Source: Collimonas humicola (GTDB lineage: Bacteria > Pseudomonadota > Gammaproteobacteria > Burkholderiales > Burkholderiaceae_D). From it: DNA of 64,000 nucleotides. The notes beneath the pieces are model-generated. The model saw only the letters and a list, made by a program, of their open reading frames with translations. It was not told where the DNA came from and did not search any database. Shown piece after piece: positions 9,196 through 18,312 of this stretch. The stretch lies in assembly GCF_018304945.1 (NCBI RefSeq), contig NZ_JAGQEE010000001.1:1-64000 (forward strand), in the 5' to 3' direction. The position numbers were made by a program, and so were the translations under genes. Position 1 is the first letter of the stretch. The number at the start of each line of letters is the position of its first letter.

Positions 9196-10377
9196 TTAGC
9201 TGTTGCGCTTGGCGCCGGCGCTTTCCGCCATCTTGACCGCGCTGCCGGGCTTGACGCCGTCCAGCCTGGTCACGATCACATGCGCCCCTGCCGCCAGGCC
9301 GGAAGTCACTTCGGCCAGGTTTTCATCGTCGTTGCGCAAGCCCAGCGTCACCGGCTGCGCCACGATCAGGTTGTTTTGCACCGTGTAGACCAGGTCGACG
9401 CCATTTTCGCGGCGCAGTGCGCCCAGCGGCAGCAACGGCCGCACTTCGGATTTTTGCAGGGTGATGGCGCCCTTGGCGAACATGCCGCCTTTCAGCGCGC
9501 CATCGTTGTTGTCGACGGCGATATACACCTTGATGGCGCGCGAGCCGGTTTCGGTAGCGGGATTGACGCGCGTCACCTTGCCGGCGAAGCGGCGCTCCTG
9601 GAAACCGTCCACAGCAAACGTCACGTCTTGCCCCAGCTTGACCCGCGGGATCTCGCTGGCCGGCACCTGGGCTTCCAGCGTCATCTGGCTCAGGTCCATG
9701 ATGGAAAACAGCGGCGAGTCGGGCGAGACCTTGTCGCCTTGCTGGATTTCGCGCTTGCTGACGATGCCGGCGATCGGCGCATGGATCGTGGCGTCATCCA
9801 TCGCCCGCTGTGCGATTTCCAGCTGCGACGAGGCTGACTTGACCGCCGCTTCCGCTACCTCGACGCTGTTGTGGGCGGTATCGAAGGCATTTTGCGAGAT
9901 GTATTTCTGCTTCAGCAGCATCTGGTTGATGTCGTGGTTCTTGTTGGCCAGCGCCAGCTTGGCCCTGGCTTCGTCCAGCGTCGCCTGCTGGCTGGCGTAG
10001 CGCGCCTTCAGGTCCGCCGTGTCCAGCTGGGCCATGACCTGGCCGCGCCTGACCTGCATCCCTTCGCGCACCAGGGTTTCACGGACTTCGGCGGCGACCT
10101 TGGATTTGACCGTGGCCTGCACCAGCGGCATCAGCGATCCCGACAAGGGCAGGGTGATGCGCAGCTCCCTGGCGCCGATCAGCGCGACGTCGCTGGCGGC
10201 CAGCTCGAACGCATGCGCCTTCGCCTGTTCCGCCTGGCCATTGCCGGCCTGTCTGGCGTCGCTGTTCTTGCCATGCAGGACGAGCCAGCCGCCGCCGCCA
10301 AGCGCCATGGCCAGCAACAGGGCAAGCGGCTTGCGCCAGCCGATACGTGAACGCGACGACGGGGAAGGATTTGTCAT
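9196..10377 (-). CDS. RND efflux periplasmic adaptor (membrane fusion protein)
   Basis: A 393-residue adaptor. The N-terminus has a signal anchor (KPLALLLAMALGGGGWLVL). The lipoyl halves are visible (SLMPLVQATVKSKVAAEV near residue 76; IHAPIAGIVSKREIQQGD near residue 195) around a coiled-coil hairpin rich in Ala/Gln/Lys, followed by beta-barrel and membrane-proximal domains. It bridges the permease downstream to an outer-membrane channel. First gene of a two-gene operon. Confidence 0.94.
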   Translation of the reverse strand: MTNPSPSSRSRIGWRKPLALLLAMALGGGGWLVLHGKNSDARQAGNGQAEQAKAHAFELAASDVALIGARELRITLPLSGSLMPLVQATVKSKVAAEVRETLVREGMQVRRGQVMAQLDTADLKARYASQQATLDEARAKLALANKNHDINQMLLKQKYISQNAFDTAHNSVEVAEAAVKSASSQLEIAQRAMDDATIHAPIAGIVSKREIQQGDKVSPDSPLFSIMDLSQMTLEAQVPASEIPRVKLGQDVTFAVDGFQERRFAGKVTRVNPATETGSRAIKVYIAVDNNDGALKGGMFAKGAITLQKSEVRPLLPLGALRRENGVDLVYTVQNNLIVAQPVTLGLRNDDENLAEVTSGLAAGAHVIVTRLDGVKPGSAVKMAESAGAKRNS

Positions 10378-10736
10378 GATTGCCCTGGTAAATGTGACAG
10401 GTCAGGAAAAAAGTTGTGGCATATTATGGAGGAACTTGCATGGCCGTGTAGAAACATTTTTGATGGCTTGGGGCGGGCTGCGACGATCCGCAGATGGCCT
10501 GGAAACGCATGATAATCCCTGCAACTGTGTTGCAATTGGCTTGCAAGCAATGCCGGTTCGCGATTACACTCTCTGCTTGACGTTCCGATTTCCCGCGAAT
10601 TCCCGCTAATAAAAACAGGTTTGCACCGCATGCGCCCTCACACCAGCCCAACCCAGCCAGCGCCGCGTCCAGCACGCGCGCTGGAGGCGTGTGCGGCCGG
10701 GCCGGGCGAGATGCCGGTCGAGCGCGGGGCGCCGCC
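10378..10736. other. Divergent intergenic region
   Basis: About 360 bases between the divergent efflux operon and the small protein at 10737. It must hold both promoters. No regulator box, riboswitch or gene was recognised; short frames here have no family features. Confidence 0.45.
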
Positions 10737-11072
10737 ATGCGCCTGATCGTCGAATCCCATTTCCATGCGCGGCGCCGCTTCAAGCTGCGTTTGCAGCAGT
10801 GCGCACTGTGGCTGGCGCTGGCGATCCTGGTGCTGCAACTGGTCGGGATGGCTTTCCACAAGCACAGCCTGGCGGAAGTATCTTCCGACTGTATCAGCTG
10901 CGATCTGGCGGCCGATTTCCCGGCGCCGGCCCCGTCCACCCCGGTGCCGGTGCTGACGCCGGTACTGGTATTCGTCTACAGCAGCGCCGCCGAACCGGCA
11001 TATTCCTTTACCCCGGCGCAGAAACACTATCTGACGCCGCATTCCCAAGCTCCGCCATCCTCCCTGGTCTGA
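10737..11072 (+). CDS. Small membrane-anchored His/Cys protein upstream of a TonB receptor
   Basis: A 111-residue protein of unknown function. It begins with basic residues and a single hydrophobic helix (LWLALAILVLQLVGMAF) that could be a signal anchor. The helix is followed by FHKHS and a CISC pair, then a Pro-rich stretch and a short hydrophobic segment. The HxH and CxxC pair after the membrane segment suggest metal contact, as in some small periplasmic proteins linked to metal uptake; this is inference. ATG 10737 is chosen because it gives a proper signal-like N-terminus. It precedes and probably shares regulation with the TonB-dependent receptor at 11206. Confidence 0.6.
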   Translation: MRLIVESHFHARRRFKLRLQQCALWLALAILVLQLVGMAFHKHSLAEVSSDCISCDLAADFPAPAPSTPVPVLTPVLVFVYSSAAEPAYSFTPAQKHYLTPHSQAPPSSLV

Positions 11073-11096
11073 CGTTCTGTTCTTTCTTTCGGCCCG

Positions 11097-11159
11097 AGGC
11101 TGCTTGAGACCAAGCAGCCTATAGCGATTTTCCGTGCGCCCCGATCTTTAATGGGGGCG
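11097..11159 (+). promoter_or_regulatory. Two hairpins in the leader of the TonB receptor gene
   Basis: Between the small His/Cys gene and the receptor there is a perfect 10-bp stem (AGGCTGCTTG / CAAGCAGCCT, 4-base loop, 11097-11120) and a second stem CGCCCC / GGGGCG (11137-11159). Neither is followed by a T run. They could be mRNA processing or leader structures; no known riboswitch class is matched. Confidence 0.4.
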
Positions 11160-11205
11160 ATGCGGGAGATGCCGGCCGGGTTATTCGTCTTACCGGAGTT
11201 TGAGT

Positions 11206-13584
11206 ATGAAAACACGCTTGTTGCGCCGACTACAATTAAGCGCCCTGATTGCGCTGGCTTATGGCTTCGCGCTTCCTGCCGCCTATGCGCAGTCCGCGCC
11301 TAAACAGATCAGCGGCGCCATCCACGATGCCCTCGGCCATCCTTTGCCGGACGCTACGGTTGCCCTGAAAGATGCTGCCGGCAAAGCGGTAGGCACCACC
11401 AGGAGCGACCAGCAAGGCCGCTTCACGTTCAGCGACATCGCCCCCGGCAGCTACGCCATCAGCGTCGGCAAGCCTTCTTTCCAGTCTGAGAACGGCACCG
11501 TCACCGTGGCCGACGAAAGCGGCGCGACGGCGGACGTGACCCTGAAAGCCAGCCAGGCCGGCAGCGTCGATGCGAGCAATTCGATAGTGGTCACCGCCGA
11601 CCGCCTCGACCGCGCCCGCAACGGCATCCAGGTGGAGACCGGCAGCAGCATCTACCGCATCGGCCGCAAGGAAATCGCCGCCATGCCGCAAGGCGAAGAT
11701 ACGGCCTTCAATGACGTGCTGCTGCGCGCGCCCGGCGTCGCCCAGGATTCCTTCGGCCAGCTGCACGTGCGCGGCGATCACGCCAACCTGCAATACCGCC
11801 TGAACGGCATCATCCTGCCGGAAAGCATTTCCGGCTTCGGCCAGACCCTGGACACCCGCTTTGTCGACAGCGTCAGCGTGCTCACCGGCGCCTTGCCGGC
11901 GCAATACGGCTACCGCACCGCCGGCGTGGTCGATATCCACACCAAGACCGGCGAGCTGGCCAATGGCGGCAACATCGGCGTGCAGGTCGGCAGCAACAAT
12001 ACGCGCCAGGTCAGCGGCGACGTCAGCGGCAGCACCGATTCCTTCAGCTATTACATCAACGGTTCGTTCGAAGCCAACAACCTCGGCATCGAGAATCCTA
12101 CCGGCGCTTCCAGCGCCTTGCATGACCGCACCTTGCAAAACAAGGCTTTCGGTTATTTTTCCTATCTGCTCGATCCGGACACCCGCGTCAGCCTGATCCT
12201 GGGCAATTCGGACAGCCGTTTCCAGATCCCGAACCTGCCGGGGCAGACGCCTGGCTTCCAGCTCGACGGCGTGACCGACTATCCGTCCGCCAGCGTCAAT
12301 GAACGGCAGCATGAAACCAACCGCTACGGCATCCTCGCCTTGCAAGGGAAGATCGGTGCCGATATCGACTACCAGGTGGCTGCCTTCAGCCGTTATTCCA
12401 AAGTGCTGTTCGAGCCGGACCAGGTCGGCGACCTGCTATATACCGGCGTCGCTTCGCGGGTATTGCGCACCGGCCTGGCGAATGGCCTGCAGGCGGACGG
12501 CAGTTATCGCCTGAACGCCAATCACACGATACGGGCCGGCATCAACTACACCCGCGAGAACCTGAAAAACAGCAGCGATTCCCTGACTTTCCCGGCGGAC
12601 GACACCGGCGCCCAATTATCCGGACAGCCGATCGCGCTGTCCGACAGCAATCGCAAGATCACCAACCAGACCGGCTTGTATCTGCAGGATGAGTGGAAGA
12701 TCAGCGACAAGGTGACCGTCAATTACGGCGCTCGCGCCGACTGGGTGAACGCCTATGTCACCGCCAGCCAGTTCAGTCCGCGCATCGGGGTGGTCTACCA
12801 GATGACGCCGCGCACCACCTTCCATGCCGGTTACGCCAGGTACTTCACGCCGCCTGCCAGCGAGCTGATCGGCTCCAGCACCATCGCCAGCTTCAACGGC
12901 ACCACCAATGCGTCCGCCAGCAGCCAGAACGACCCGGTGCAGGCGGAGCGCTCGCATTATTTCGACCTGGGCGTCAATCATCAGCTGACGCAGCACCTGA
13001 CCCTGGGGCTGGACGGCTACTACAAGAAAGTGGAGAACCTGCTGGACGAGGGGCAGTTCGGATCGGCTTTACTGTATACGCCGTTCAACTACGCGCAGGG
13101 CAAGGTCTATGGGCTGGAGCTGACCTTGAACTATCGTAATGGCGACCTGGGGGCGTATCTGAACCTGGCGCGCGCGACGGCTCTGGGCAAGAATATCGTG
13201 TCCGGCCAGTACAACTTCTCGCAGGACAAACTCGACTACATCGCCAGCAACTGGGTGCATCTGGACCACGACCAGGCAATCACCGCTTCAACCGGCGTTT
13301 CCTACGTGTGGCACGGCACCACCTTGACTGCCGACGCCTTGTTCGGCAGCGGCCTGCGTAGCGGTTTCGCCAATACCGACCACCTGGCGGCGTATACCGA
13401 AGTCAACCTCGGCGCCAGCCACGTGTTCAGCGAAAGCCCGATCGGCAAGGTCACGACCCGCTTGAGCGTGATCAACCTGTTCGACAAGGTGTATGAAATC
13501 CGCGACGGCTCCGGCATCGGCGTCGGCGCGCCGCAGTTCGGACAGCGGCGCGGTTTCTATCTGTCGATGACAAAATCGTTCTAG
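11206..13584 (+). CDS. TonB-dependent outer-membrane receptor with carboxypeptidase-regulatory-like N-terminal domain
   Basis: A 792-residue receptor. After the signal peptide (ending AAYAQ) comes an ~90-residue CarboxypepD_reg-like domain (GHPLPDATVALKD, GRFTFSDIAPGSYAI). The plug domain follows (NDVLLRAPGVAQDSFGQLHVRG, near residues 175-195) and a 22-strand-type barrel ending in aromatic F (GFYLSMTKSF), typical of outer-membrane insertion. It imports a ligand using TonB energy. Ligand unknown: the extra N-terminal domain occurs in receptors for diverse ligands and no TonB-box or signalling domain was recognised. The upstream small His/Cys protein hints at a metal link. ATG 11206 has CGGAG about 9 bases upstream. 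Confidence 0.9.
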   Translation: MKTRLLRRLQLSALIALAYGFALPAAYAQSAPKQISGAIHDALGHPLPDATVALKDAAGKAVGTTRSDQQGRFTFSDIAPGSYAISVGKPSFQSENGTVTVADESGATADVTLKASQAGSVDASNSIVVTADRLDRARNGIQVETGSSIYRIGRKEIAAMPQGEDTAFNDVLLRAPGVAQDSFGQLHVRGDHANLQYRLNGIILPESISGFGQTLDTRFVDSVSVLTGALPAQYGYRTAGVVDIHTKTGELANGGNIGVQVGSNNTRQVSGDVSGSTDSFSYYINGSFEANNLGIENPTGASSALHDRTLQNKAFGYFSYLLDPDTRVSLILGNSDSRFQIPNLPGQTPGFQLDGVTDYPSASVNERQHETNRYGILALQGKIGADIDYQVAAFSRYSKVLFEPDQVGDLLYTGVASRVLRTGLANGLQADGSYRLNANHTIRAGINYTRENLKNSSDSLTFPADDTGAQLSGQPIALSDSNRKITNQTGLYLQDEWKISDKVTVNYGARADWVNAYVTASQFSPRIGVVYQMTPRTTFHAGYARYFTPPASELIGSSTIASFNGTTNASASSQNDPVQAERSHYFDLGVNHQLTQHLTLGLDGYYKKVENLLDEGQFGSALLYTPFNYAQGKVYGLELTLNYRNGDLGAYLNLARATALGKNIVSGQYNFSQDKLDYIASNWVHLDHDQAITASTGVSYVWHGTTLTADALFGSGLRSGFANTDHLAAYTEVNLGASHVFSESPIGKVTTRLSVINLFDKVYEIRDGSGIGVGAPQFGQRRGFYLSMTKSF

Positions 13585-13636
13585 CCGAGGCCGGCTGCAT
13601 GCCGGTGGGATGAGCGATTCAAGCTGCAAGGCTAAG

Positions 13637-13665
13637 GCGGGGAGCTTGCTCCTCGCTTTTTTTTT
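13637..13665 (+). terminator. Intrinsic terminator after TonB receptor
   Basis: GCGGGGAG - CTTG - CTCCTCGC stem directly followed by nine T residues, about 50 bases after the receptor stop codon. Confidence 0.9.
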
Positions 13666-13812
13666 GTTTTTCAGGATACGCAATTTGCATTTCATAATGT
13701 GAAAAATGCAAATGCACAGCACCATTTCAAAATTTCATTCTCAGAAATTTTATTCCACATCGCGAAAAATTAAAATTAAGTCTTTGAATTTAAACGAAAT
13801 AAAAAAACTTAT

Positions 13813-13830
13813 ATGTCTTATATAAGACAT
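13813..13830. promoter_or_regulatory. Perfect 18-bp palindrome upstream of isocitrate lyase
   Basis: ATGTCTTATATAAGACAT is a perfect inverted repeat in a very AT-rich stretch about 80 bases before the aceA start. Position and symmetry fit an operator for a dimeric repressor or activator of glyoxylate/TCA genes. The regulator is not identifiable from the window. Confidence 0.7.
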
Positions 13831-13907
13831 TGTTGCCGCGCACAGATAAGCCTACTATTTAGTCATCGGATTTGATTTCACTTTTTGTTTTTAACAGGAG
13901 AACGACG

Positions 13908-15203
13908 ATGACTACACGTGAACAGCAAGTTGCAGCACTGGCCAAGGACTGGGCCGAGAATCCACGCTGGAAGGGCGTTACCCGCAATTACTCGGCAGAA
14001 GACGTAGTGCGTCTGCGCGGTTCGGTCCAGATCGAACACACGCTGGCAAAGCGCGGCGCCGACAAGCTGTGGACACTGCTGCACGAAGAGCCATTCGTCA
14101 ACGCCCTCGGCGCACTGACCGGCAACCAGGCAATGCAGCAAGTCAAGGCTGGCCTGAAAGCGATCTACCTGTCGGGCTGGCAAGTCGCCGGCGACGCCAA
14201 CCTGGCCGGTGAAATGTATCCCGACCAGTCGCTGTATCCTGCCAACTCGGTGCCGCTGGTCGTCAAGCGCATCAACAACACCTTCCAGCGCGCCGACCAG
14301 ATCCAATGGTCGGAAGGCAAGAACGACATCGATTTCTTCGCGCCTATCGTGGCCGATGCCGAAGCCGGTTTCGGCGGCGTGCTGAATGCCTACGAGCTGA
14401 TGAAGTCGATGATCGACGCCGGCGCCGCGGGCGTTCACTTCGAAGACCAACTGGCTTCGGTCAAGAAGTGCGGCCACATGGGCGGCAAAGTGCTGGTGCC
14501 AAGCCGCGAAGCGGTTGAAAAGCTGAACGCGGCGCGCCTGGCGGCCGACGTTTCCGGCACTTCGACGCTGGTGATCGCCCGTACCGATGCTGAAGCGGCT
14601 GACTTGCTGACTTCCGATGTCGATGAAAACGACAAGCCGTTCCTGACTGGCGAGCGCACCGTGGAAGGCTTCTACAAGACCCGCCCAGGCATCGACCAGG
14701 CCATCTCGCGCGCGCTGGCTTACTCGCCGTACGCCGACCTGGTGTGGTGCGAAACCGGCAAGCCGGACCTGGCGTTCGCCAAGAAATTCGCAGAAGCGGT
14801 GCACGCCAAGTTCCCAGGCAAGATGCTGGCCTACAACTGCTCGCCATCGTTCAACTGGAAAAAGAACCTGGACGACGCCACCATCGCCAAGTTCCAGAAA
14901 GAACTGGGCGCCATGGGCTACAAGTTCCAGTTCATCACGTTGGCCGGCTTCCACGCCTTGAACTATTCGATGTTCAACCTGGCGCACGGCTATGCACGCA
15001 ACCAGATGTCGGCATTCGTCGAACTGCAGGAAGCCGAATTCGCTGCCGCCGACAAGGGCTTCACCGCGGTCAAGCACCAGCGCGAAGTCGGCACCGGTTA
15101 CTTCGATGCCGTGACCCAGGCCATCCAGCAAGGCCAGTCCTCGACGACCGCGCTGCACGGCTCGACCGAAGATGAACAGTTCTTCGAAGCCAAGGTAGCT
15201 TGA
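13908..15203 (+). CDS. aceA: Isocitrate lyase
   Basis: A 431-residue isocitrate lyase, the first enzyme of the glyoxylate shunt, splitting isocitrate to glyoxylate and succinate in the cytosol. The active-site loop KKCGHMGGK is present (catalytic Cys), as are the Mg-site region [13 protein letters not shown] and NCSPSFNW. Length matches the short bacterial class. Start: ATG 13908, with AGGAGA 7 bases upstream; an in-frame upstream start would bypass this site. It is monocistronic between a palindromic operator candidate and a strong terminator; malate synthase is not adjacent. Confidence 0.97.
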   Translation: MTTREQQVAALAKDWAENPRWKGVTRNYSAEDVVRLRGSVQIEHTLAKRGADKLWTLLHEEPFVNALGALTGNQAMQQVKAGLKAIYLSGWQVAGDANLAGEMYPDQSLYPANSVPLVVKRINNTFQRADQIQWSEGKNDIDFFAPIVADAEAGFGGVLNAYELMKSMIDAGAAGVHFEDQLASVKKCGHMGGKVLVPSREAVEKLNAARLAADVSGTSTLVIARTDAEAADLLTSDVDENDKPFLTGERTVEGFYKTRPGIDQAISRALAYSPYADLVWCETGKPDLAFAKKFAEAVHAKFPGKMLAYNCSPSFNWKKNLDDATIAKFQKELGAMGYKFQFITLAGFHALNYSMFNLAHGYARNQMSAFVELQEAEFAAADKGFTAVKHQREVGTGYFDAVTQAIQQGQSSTTALHGSTEDEQFFEAKVA

Positions 15204-15286
15204 TTAGATTGATTCAGTAGAACGACCAGGTTTATTGAACGCCGGCTCGCCGGCAGGGCGCCGGTGTTATCTCGCCGGCGCTCCAG

Positions 15287-15318
15287 AAAGCCGCATCCCA
15301 CAAGGGTGCGGCTTTTTT
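15287..15318 (+). terminator. Intrinsic terminator after aceA
   Basis: Stem GCCGCATCCC / GGGTGCGGC with ACA-type loop followed by six T residues, about 85 bases after the aceA stop. Confidence 0.92.
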
Positions 15319-15428
15319 ACCTAGAAATACGGTGGACTGTGAATCCGTCGCGTTGAATGTGGCTCAGGACTGGCGCATGGTGACTGGCGAGAAAAAGTCC
15401 AGCAGTACAAGGCTATTCAACGCCTCTT

Positions 15429-16445
15429 TCACAGCACCGGACGCTGAAGCATAAAGAGAATATGCTCAAGGTCCTTGAGCGCGGCAGCAGCCGTTCCGTA
15501 TGGATGAGATCCGCCGCCAACGATCGTAAAGTCGCCGATGAGGTCGGTCGTGATACGGACCGCCTTAGTGCTGCCGTGCACCTGCGCAAAAGGGTGTGCC
15601 TGGTCGCACAGGTCGAGGCGGACGCAGGCCTGATATGTTTCGTCAATATAGTCGATATGGCCTACCAAACGCGGCATTAGGCCAGCGGCGCGCCATTGAC
15701 GCACATCCGCCAGGGTCACGCCGCTGATCCCTTGCCTGAACATCTTCTCGACCTCGATGGCAGTGCCAAACGCTGCGTTGGACAGGATGGCGATCTTGCA
15801 TGCGGTGTCCCATCCATCCGTATCGAGCGTTGGATCCGACTCCGCAATGCCTAGGCGCTGTGCTGCGGCAAGCGCATCTGCAAATGAGCACTCTTTGTCC
15901 ATCATCTCCGATAAGATGACGTTTGTCGTTCCGGTGACGATGGCCGATACGGACGATACTCGACACCCGGCCAAATTGTATTGAATCAGATCTATGGTCG
16001 GTATTGCAGAACCCACTGCGCCACTCAGCTTGAGTGCGACCCTTTGCCGGCTCGCCTCTTCGCGGATGCCCGCGTAGTCGACAGCGAGGGCGCCTTTCGA
16101 GATCGCAATAATGTGCATCCTGCGGGCCAAGGCCGACCTGATGTAGGCCAGTGCCGCACCGCCGGTCCGGAAGTCCGTTGGGCTGGCTTCGACCAGGACA
16201 TCGGCTGGCACATGATCGATAAAGGCTGCGCCTGACAATCCTTTGAAATAAGCTTCCTTGTCCTCCAGGGCGGCCTGGTCGAGGCCATCCTCATGGATAA
16301 TTCCGGCAGACCCGGTGCAAACACCCACTATACGTAGGTCGAAGCCATATCGTTTTTTATAGTCGGCCCGCCGCTCGTGCAATAGATGCGCCACCTTGCG
16401 CCCGATTCCCCCGAACCCGGTTATTGCTACGTTTAAATTGCGCAT
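15429..16445 (-). CDS. Homoserine dehydrogenase, short form without ACT domain
   Basis: A 338-residue protein with an N-terminal Rossmann motif (VAITGFGGIGRKVAHLL, residues ~5-21), the segment SGAVGSAIPTIDLI, the conserved GTTNVIL, and the catalytic-domain motif DTDGWDTACKIAIL (Asp and Lys of the active site). These identify homoserine dehydrogenase, which reduces aspartate semialdehyde to homoserine. The feedback-sensing C-terminal ACT domain found in most bacterial enzymes (~430 residues) is absent. ATG 16445 has AAGGAAT just upstream. It sits in an accessory patch next to a MITE-like element, an amidotransferase and a VOC protein, so it may be a second, specialised copy in a dedicated pathway rather than the housekeeping Hom. 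Confidence 0.85.
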   Translation of the reverse strand: MRNLNVAITGFGGIGRKVAHLLHERRADYKKRYGFDLRIVGVCTGSAGIIHEDGLDQAALEDKEAYFKGLSGAAFIDHVPADVLVEASPTDFRTGGAALAYIRSALARRMHIIAISKGALAVDYAGIREEASRQRVALKLSGAVGSAIPTIDLIQYNLAGCRVSSVSAIVTGTTNVILSEMMDKECSFADALAAAQRLGIAESDPTLDTDGWDTACKIAILSNAAFGTAIEVEKMFRQGISGVTLADVRQWRAAGLMPRLVGHIDYIDETYQACVRLDLCDQAHPFAQVHGSTKAVRITTDLIGDFTIVGGGSHPYGTAAAALKDLEHILFMLQRPVL

Positions 16446-16496
16446 AAGATTCCTTCCGTGGGTGCTTTGCATCAATCGAATCCCCCATCCTGCCAA

Positions 16497-16520
16497 CCGT
16501 GAAACCGTGAAACCGTGAAA
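16497..16520. repeat. Three tandem copies of CCGTGAAA
   Basis: Exact 8-bp unit repeated three times in the region upstream of the homoserine dehydrogenase gene, about 50 bases before its start. Such short tandem repeats can vary in copy number. Confidence 0.75.
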
Positions 16521-16634
16521 GAAGGAGCGGTCGGCCGCTCAAGCCATGCCGGCGCGCAAGCATGCTGGCGTCTACCCGGCACGGCGTCGATCAATATATC
16601 GGGGAAACTGCTTGGCAAACGTCAAGTACATGCC

Positions 16635-16802
16635 CTAGCAGCCTGTCGGACTTAGGATGATCGGCTGCAAAAATACCTGAGCGGTCCCTCCGGACCGGGC
16701 CATATTTCACCGGCCTAAGCTATTGACACTGCAAATCCGGCAAAATCTGTCCTCGCTCAGCTATTTTTTCGCTTCGATCCCCTAAGTCCGACAGGCTGCT
16801 AG
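16635..16802. mobile_element. MITE-like element, 168 bp, with 22-bp perfect terminal inverted repeats
   Basis: The ends 16635-16656 and 16781-16802 are exact reverse complements (outer part CTAGCAGCCTGTCGGACT). The interior has no gene and contains a small hairpin (CGGTCC / GGACCG). Size, perfect terminal repeats and lack of coding capacity fit a miniature inverted-repeat element mobilised by a transposase elsewhere. No clear target-site duplication was seen. Its right end contains the TAG stop codon of the neighbouring amidotransferase gene (16799-16801). Confidence 0.8.
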
Positions 16803-17509
16803 AGGCCGGCCGTATCGAGCCAGGTATCGAAAACTATCTGCGCCATCGTAGCCAATTCTTCTCCGTAGCGTTGCGCATCTGCCCGCAGAGTTTTCGGATC
16901 GATGCCCGCTTGCGCCAACTCGCCCGCGTTTCCGACCAGCCATCGCTCGATAAATCGTGCGTCTACCTCTAGGTGGAACTGCAGTCCGAGCACGTGCTTT
17001 CCCAGGGCGAATGCCTGGTGCTTGCCAATGGCTGTCTGTGCCAGATTGGATGCTCCAGGCGGGATATCGAACGCATCGCCATGCCAATGTAGAACTGGCG
17101 TAGCCGTCAGCGCCGCCAGCGCTGACGCCGTCCCAGCCTGCGTGAGTTCGATTGGGCCGAAGCCGATTTCCTTTGCGCCCATGGGCGCAACACTCGCACC
17201 CAGGCTCGTGGCGATAAGTTGCGCCCCAAGGCAAATACCAATGAGCGGTATCTTGTCGGCAAGGCATCGTTTGATGAAAGCCAGCTCCTTCGACAGGAAG
17301 GGATACGCGGCCTCGTCGGCGACTCCCAACGGTCCCCCGAGAATGACGACAAGATCGGCAGGAGCTTGCGCCAATGCATTCCAATCGGCGGTCGGTCCAT
17401 CCACCTGCCGAATCTCGAAACCGCGTTCCTCAAGGGATGCGCGCAAGGTCCCGAGACCCTCGAAGTCGACGTGCGAAATGGCAATCGCTTGCTTCATGTT
17501 TTCCTTCAT
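16799..17509 (-). CDS. Class I glutamine amidotransferase-like protein (GuaA-type domain)
   Basis: A 236-residue stand-alone class I glutamine amidotransferase domain. The nucleophile elbow is GICLGAQ (Cys), and the His-Glu pair is in LQFHLEVD, giving a complete triad; VVILGGPLG precedes it as in GMP-synthase-like proteins. Such proteins hydrolyse glutamine or gamma-glutamyl compounds; the partner is unknown. The last codons run into the MITE-like repeat, which provides the stop, so the original C-terminus may have been longer or different. GAGG lies about 8 bases before ATG 17509; ATG 17497 (preceded by AAGG) is an alternative. Same direction as the homoserine dehydrogenase and VOC genes. 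Confidence 0.88.
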   Translation of the reverse strand: MKENMKQAIAISHVDFEGLGTLRASLEERGFEIRQVDGPTADWNALAQAPADLVVILGGPLGVADEAAYPFLSKELAFIKRCLADKIPLIGICLGAQLIATSLGASVAPMGAKEIGFGPIELTQAGTASALAALTATPVLHWHGDAFDIPPGASNLAQTAIGKHQAFALGKHVLGLQFHLEVDARFIERWLVGNAGELAQAGIDPKTLRADAQRYGEELATMAQIVFDTWLDTAGL

Positions 17510-17698
17510 TCATTTTCCTCTATGCCGATATTCTGGCCGGACTAGCTTGAAAATATTCAACCAGAACCATGGATGGCCGCCAGACATGCGCAGGCTGTTA
17601 GCGTCCGGTTCAGCTCTTCGGCATGACCCGATGGCGCGGCTTGAGCGCTGATGTGGCACAGCGCCGGCAAGAATTGGCCGCCATGATGATTGCAATGA

Positions 17699-18121
17699 TT
17701 ATTTGGCGAAGATGTAATCCATGTTCGCAAACGATTTGAATTCGAGGGCGTTGCCGGACGGATCCAGGAAAAACATCGTGGCCTGCTCACCGACTTCTCC
17801 CTTGAAACGAATATGCGGTTCAATGATGAATTTGATGCCGGCGGCTTTCAGCTTCGCAGCCAGCGCCTCCCATTCTGGCAAGGACAAGATCACCCCGAAA
17901 TGACGTGACGGCACATCGTGCTCATCCACTGGATTGGTGGCGCTGAGACCGGTTTCGCCCGGCGCCAGGTGCGCCACAAGTTGATGCCCATAGAAATTGA
18001 AGTCCACCCATTTTTCGGCGCTGCGGCCTTCATGGCAGCCCAATAGATCGCCATAAAAGGCGCGCGCCTGGGCAATGTCGTTGACGGGAAATGCCAAATG
18101 GAACAACGGTGTCGGTGTCAT
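17699..18121 (-). CDS. VOC-family (glyoxalase/bleomycin resistance/dioxygenase-like) protein
   Basis: A 140-residue VOC fold protein made of two beta-alpha-beta-beta-beta modules: PLFHLAFPVNDIAQARAFYG at the N-terminus and SLPEWEALAAKLKAAGIKFI plus FFLDPSGNALEFKSF at the C-terminus. Candidate metal ligands are His-8, the His in SRHFGVIL and the Glu in ALEFK, the usual set for this superfamily. The reaction cannot be predicted. AAGAGAA is upstream of the ATG. It is divergent from the LysR gene at 18313, which probably controls it. Confidence 0.87.
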   Translation of the reverse strand: MTPTPLFHLAFPVNDIAQARAFYGDLLGCHEGRSAEKWVDFNFYGHQLVAHLAPGETGLSATNPVDEHDVPSRHFGVILSLPEWEALAAKLKAAGIKFIIEPHIRFKGEVGEQATMFFLDPSGNALEFKSFANMDYIFAK

Positions 18122-18312
18122 CTTGGATTCTCTTTCCTAACGCTTTATTGGTGATGGGTAAGTCGGCTATGCAGCACGCAAGGAGGCTGGGAAGCAGAAT
18201 CGCCTGTGATTGCCATTCCTGTGCGTGCTGAGCTTTGAAGCAAGTCTATATACATATATTTGTGATGTAAAATGATGGTTTTTGATGCTTCTAATTCAAA
18301 TATTTCATAAGC

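Noticed and set aside
13878-15158. 426-codon frame opposite aceA
   Set aside because: Antisense shadow of a conserved enzyme gene.
16497-16520. CRISPR-like array
   Set aside because: Only three contiguous 8-bp units without spacers; no cas genes in the window.
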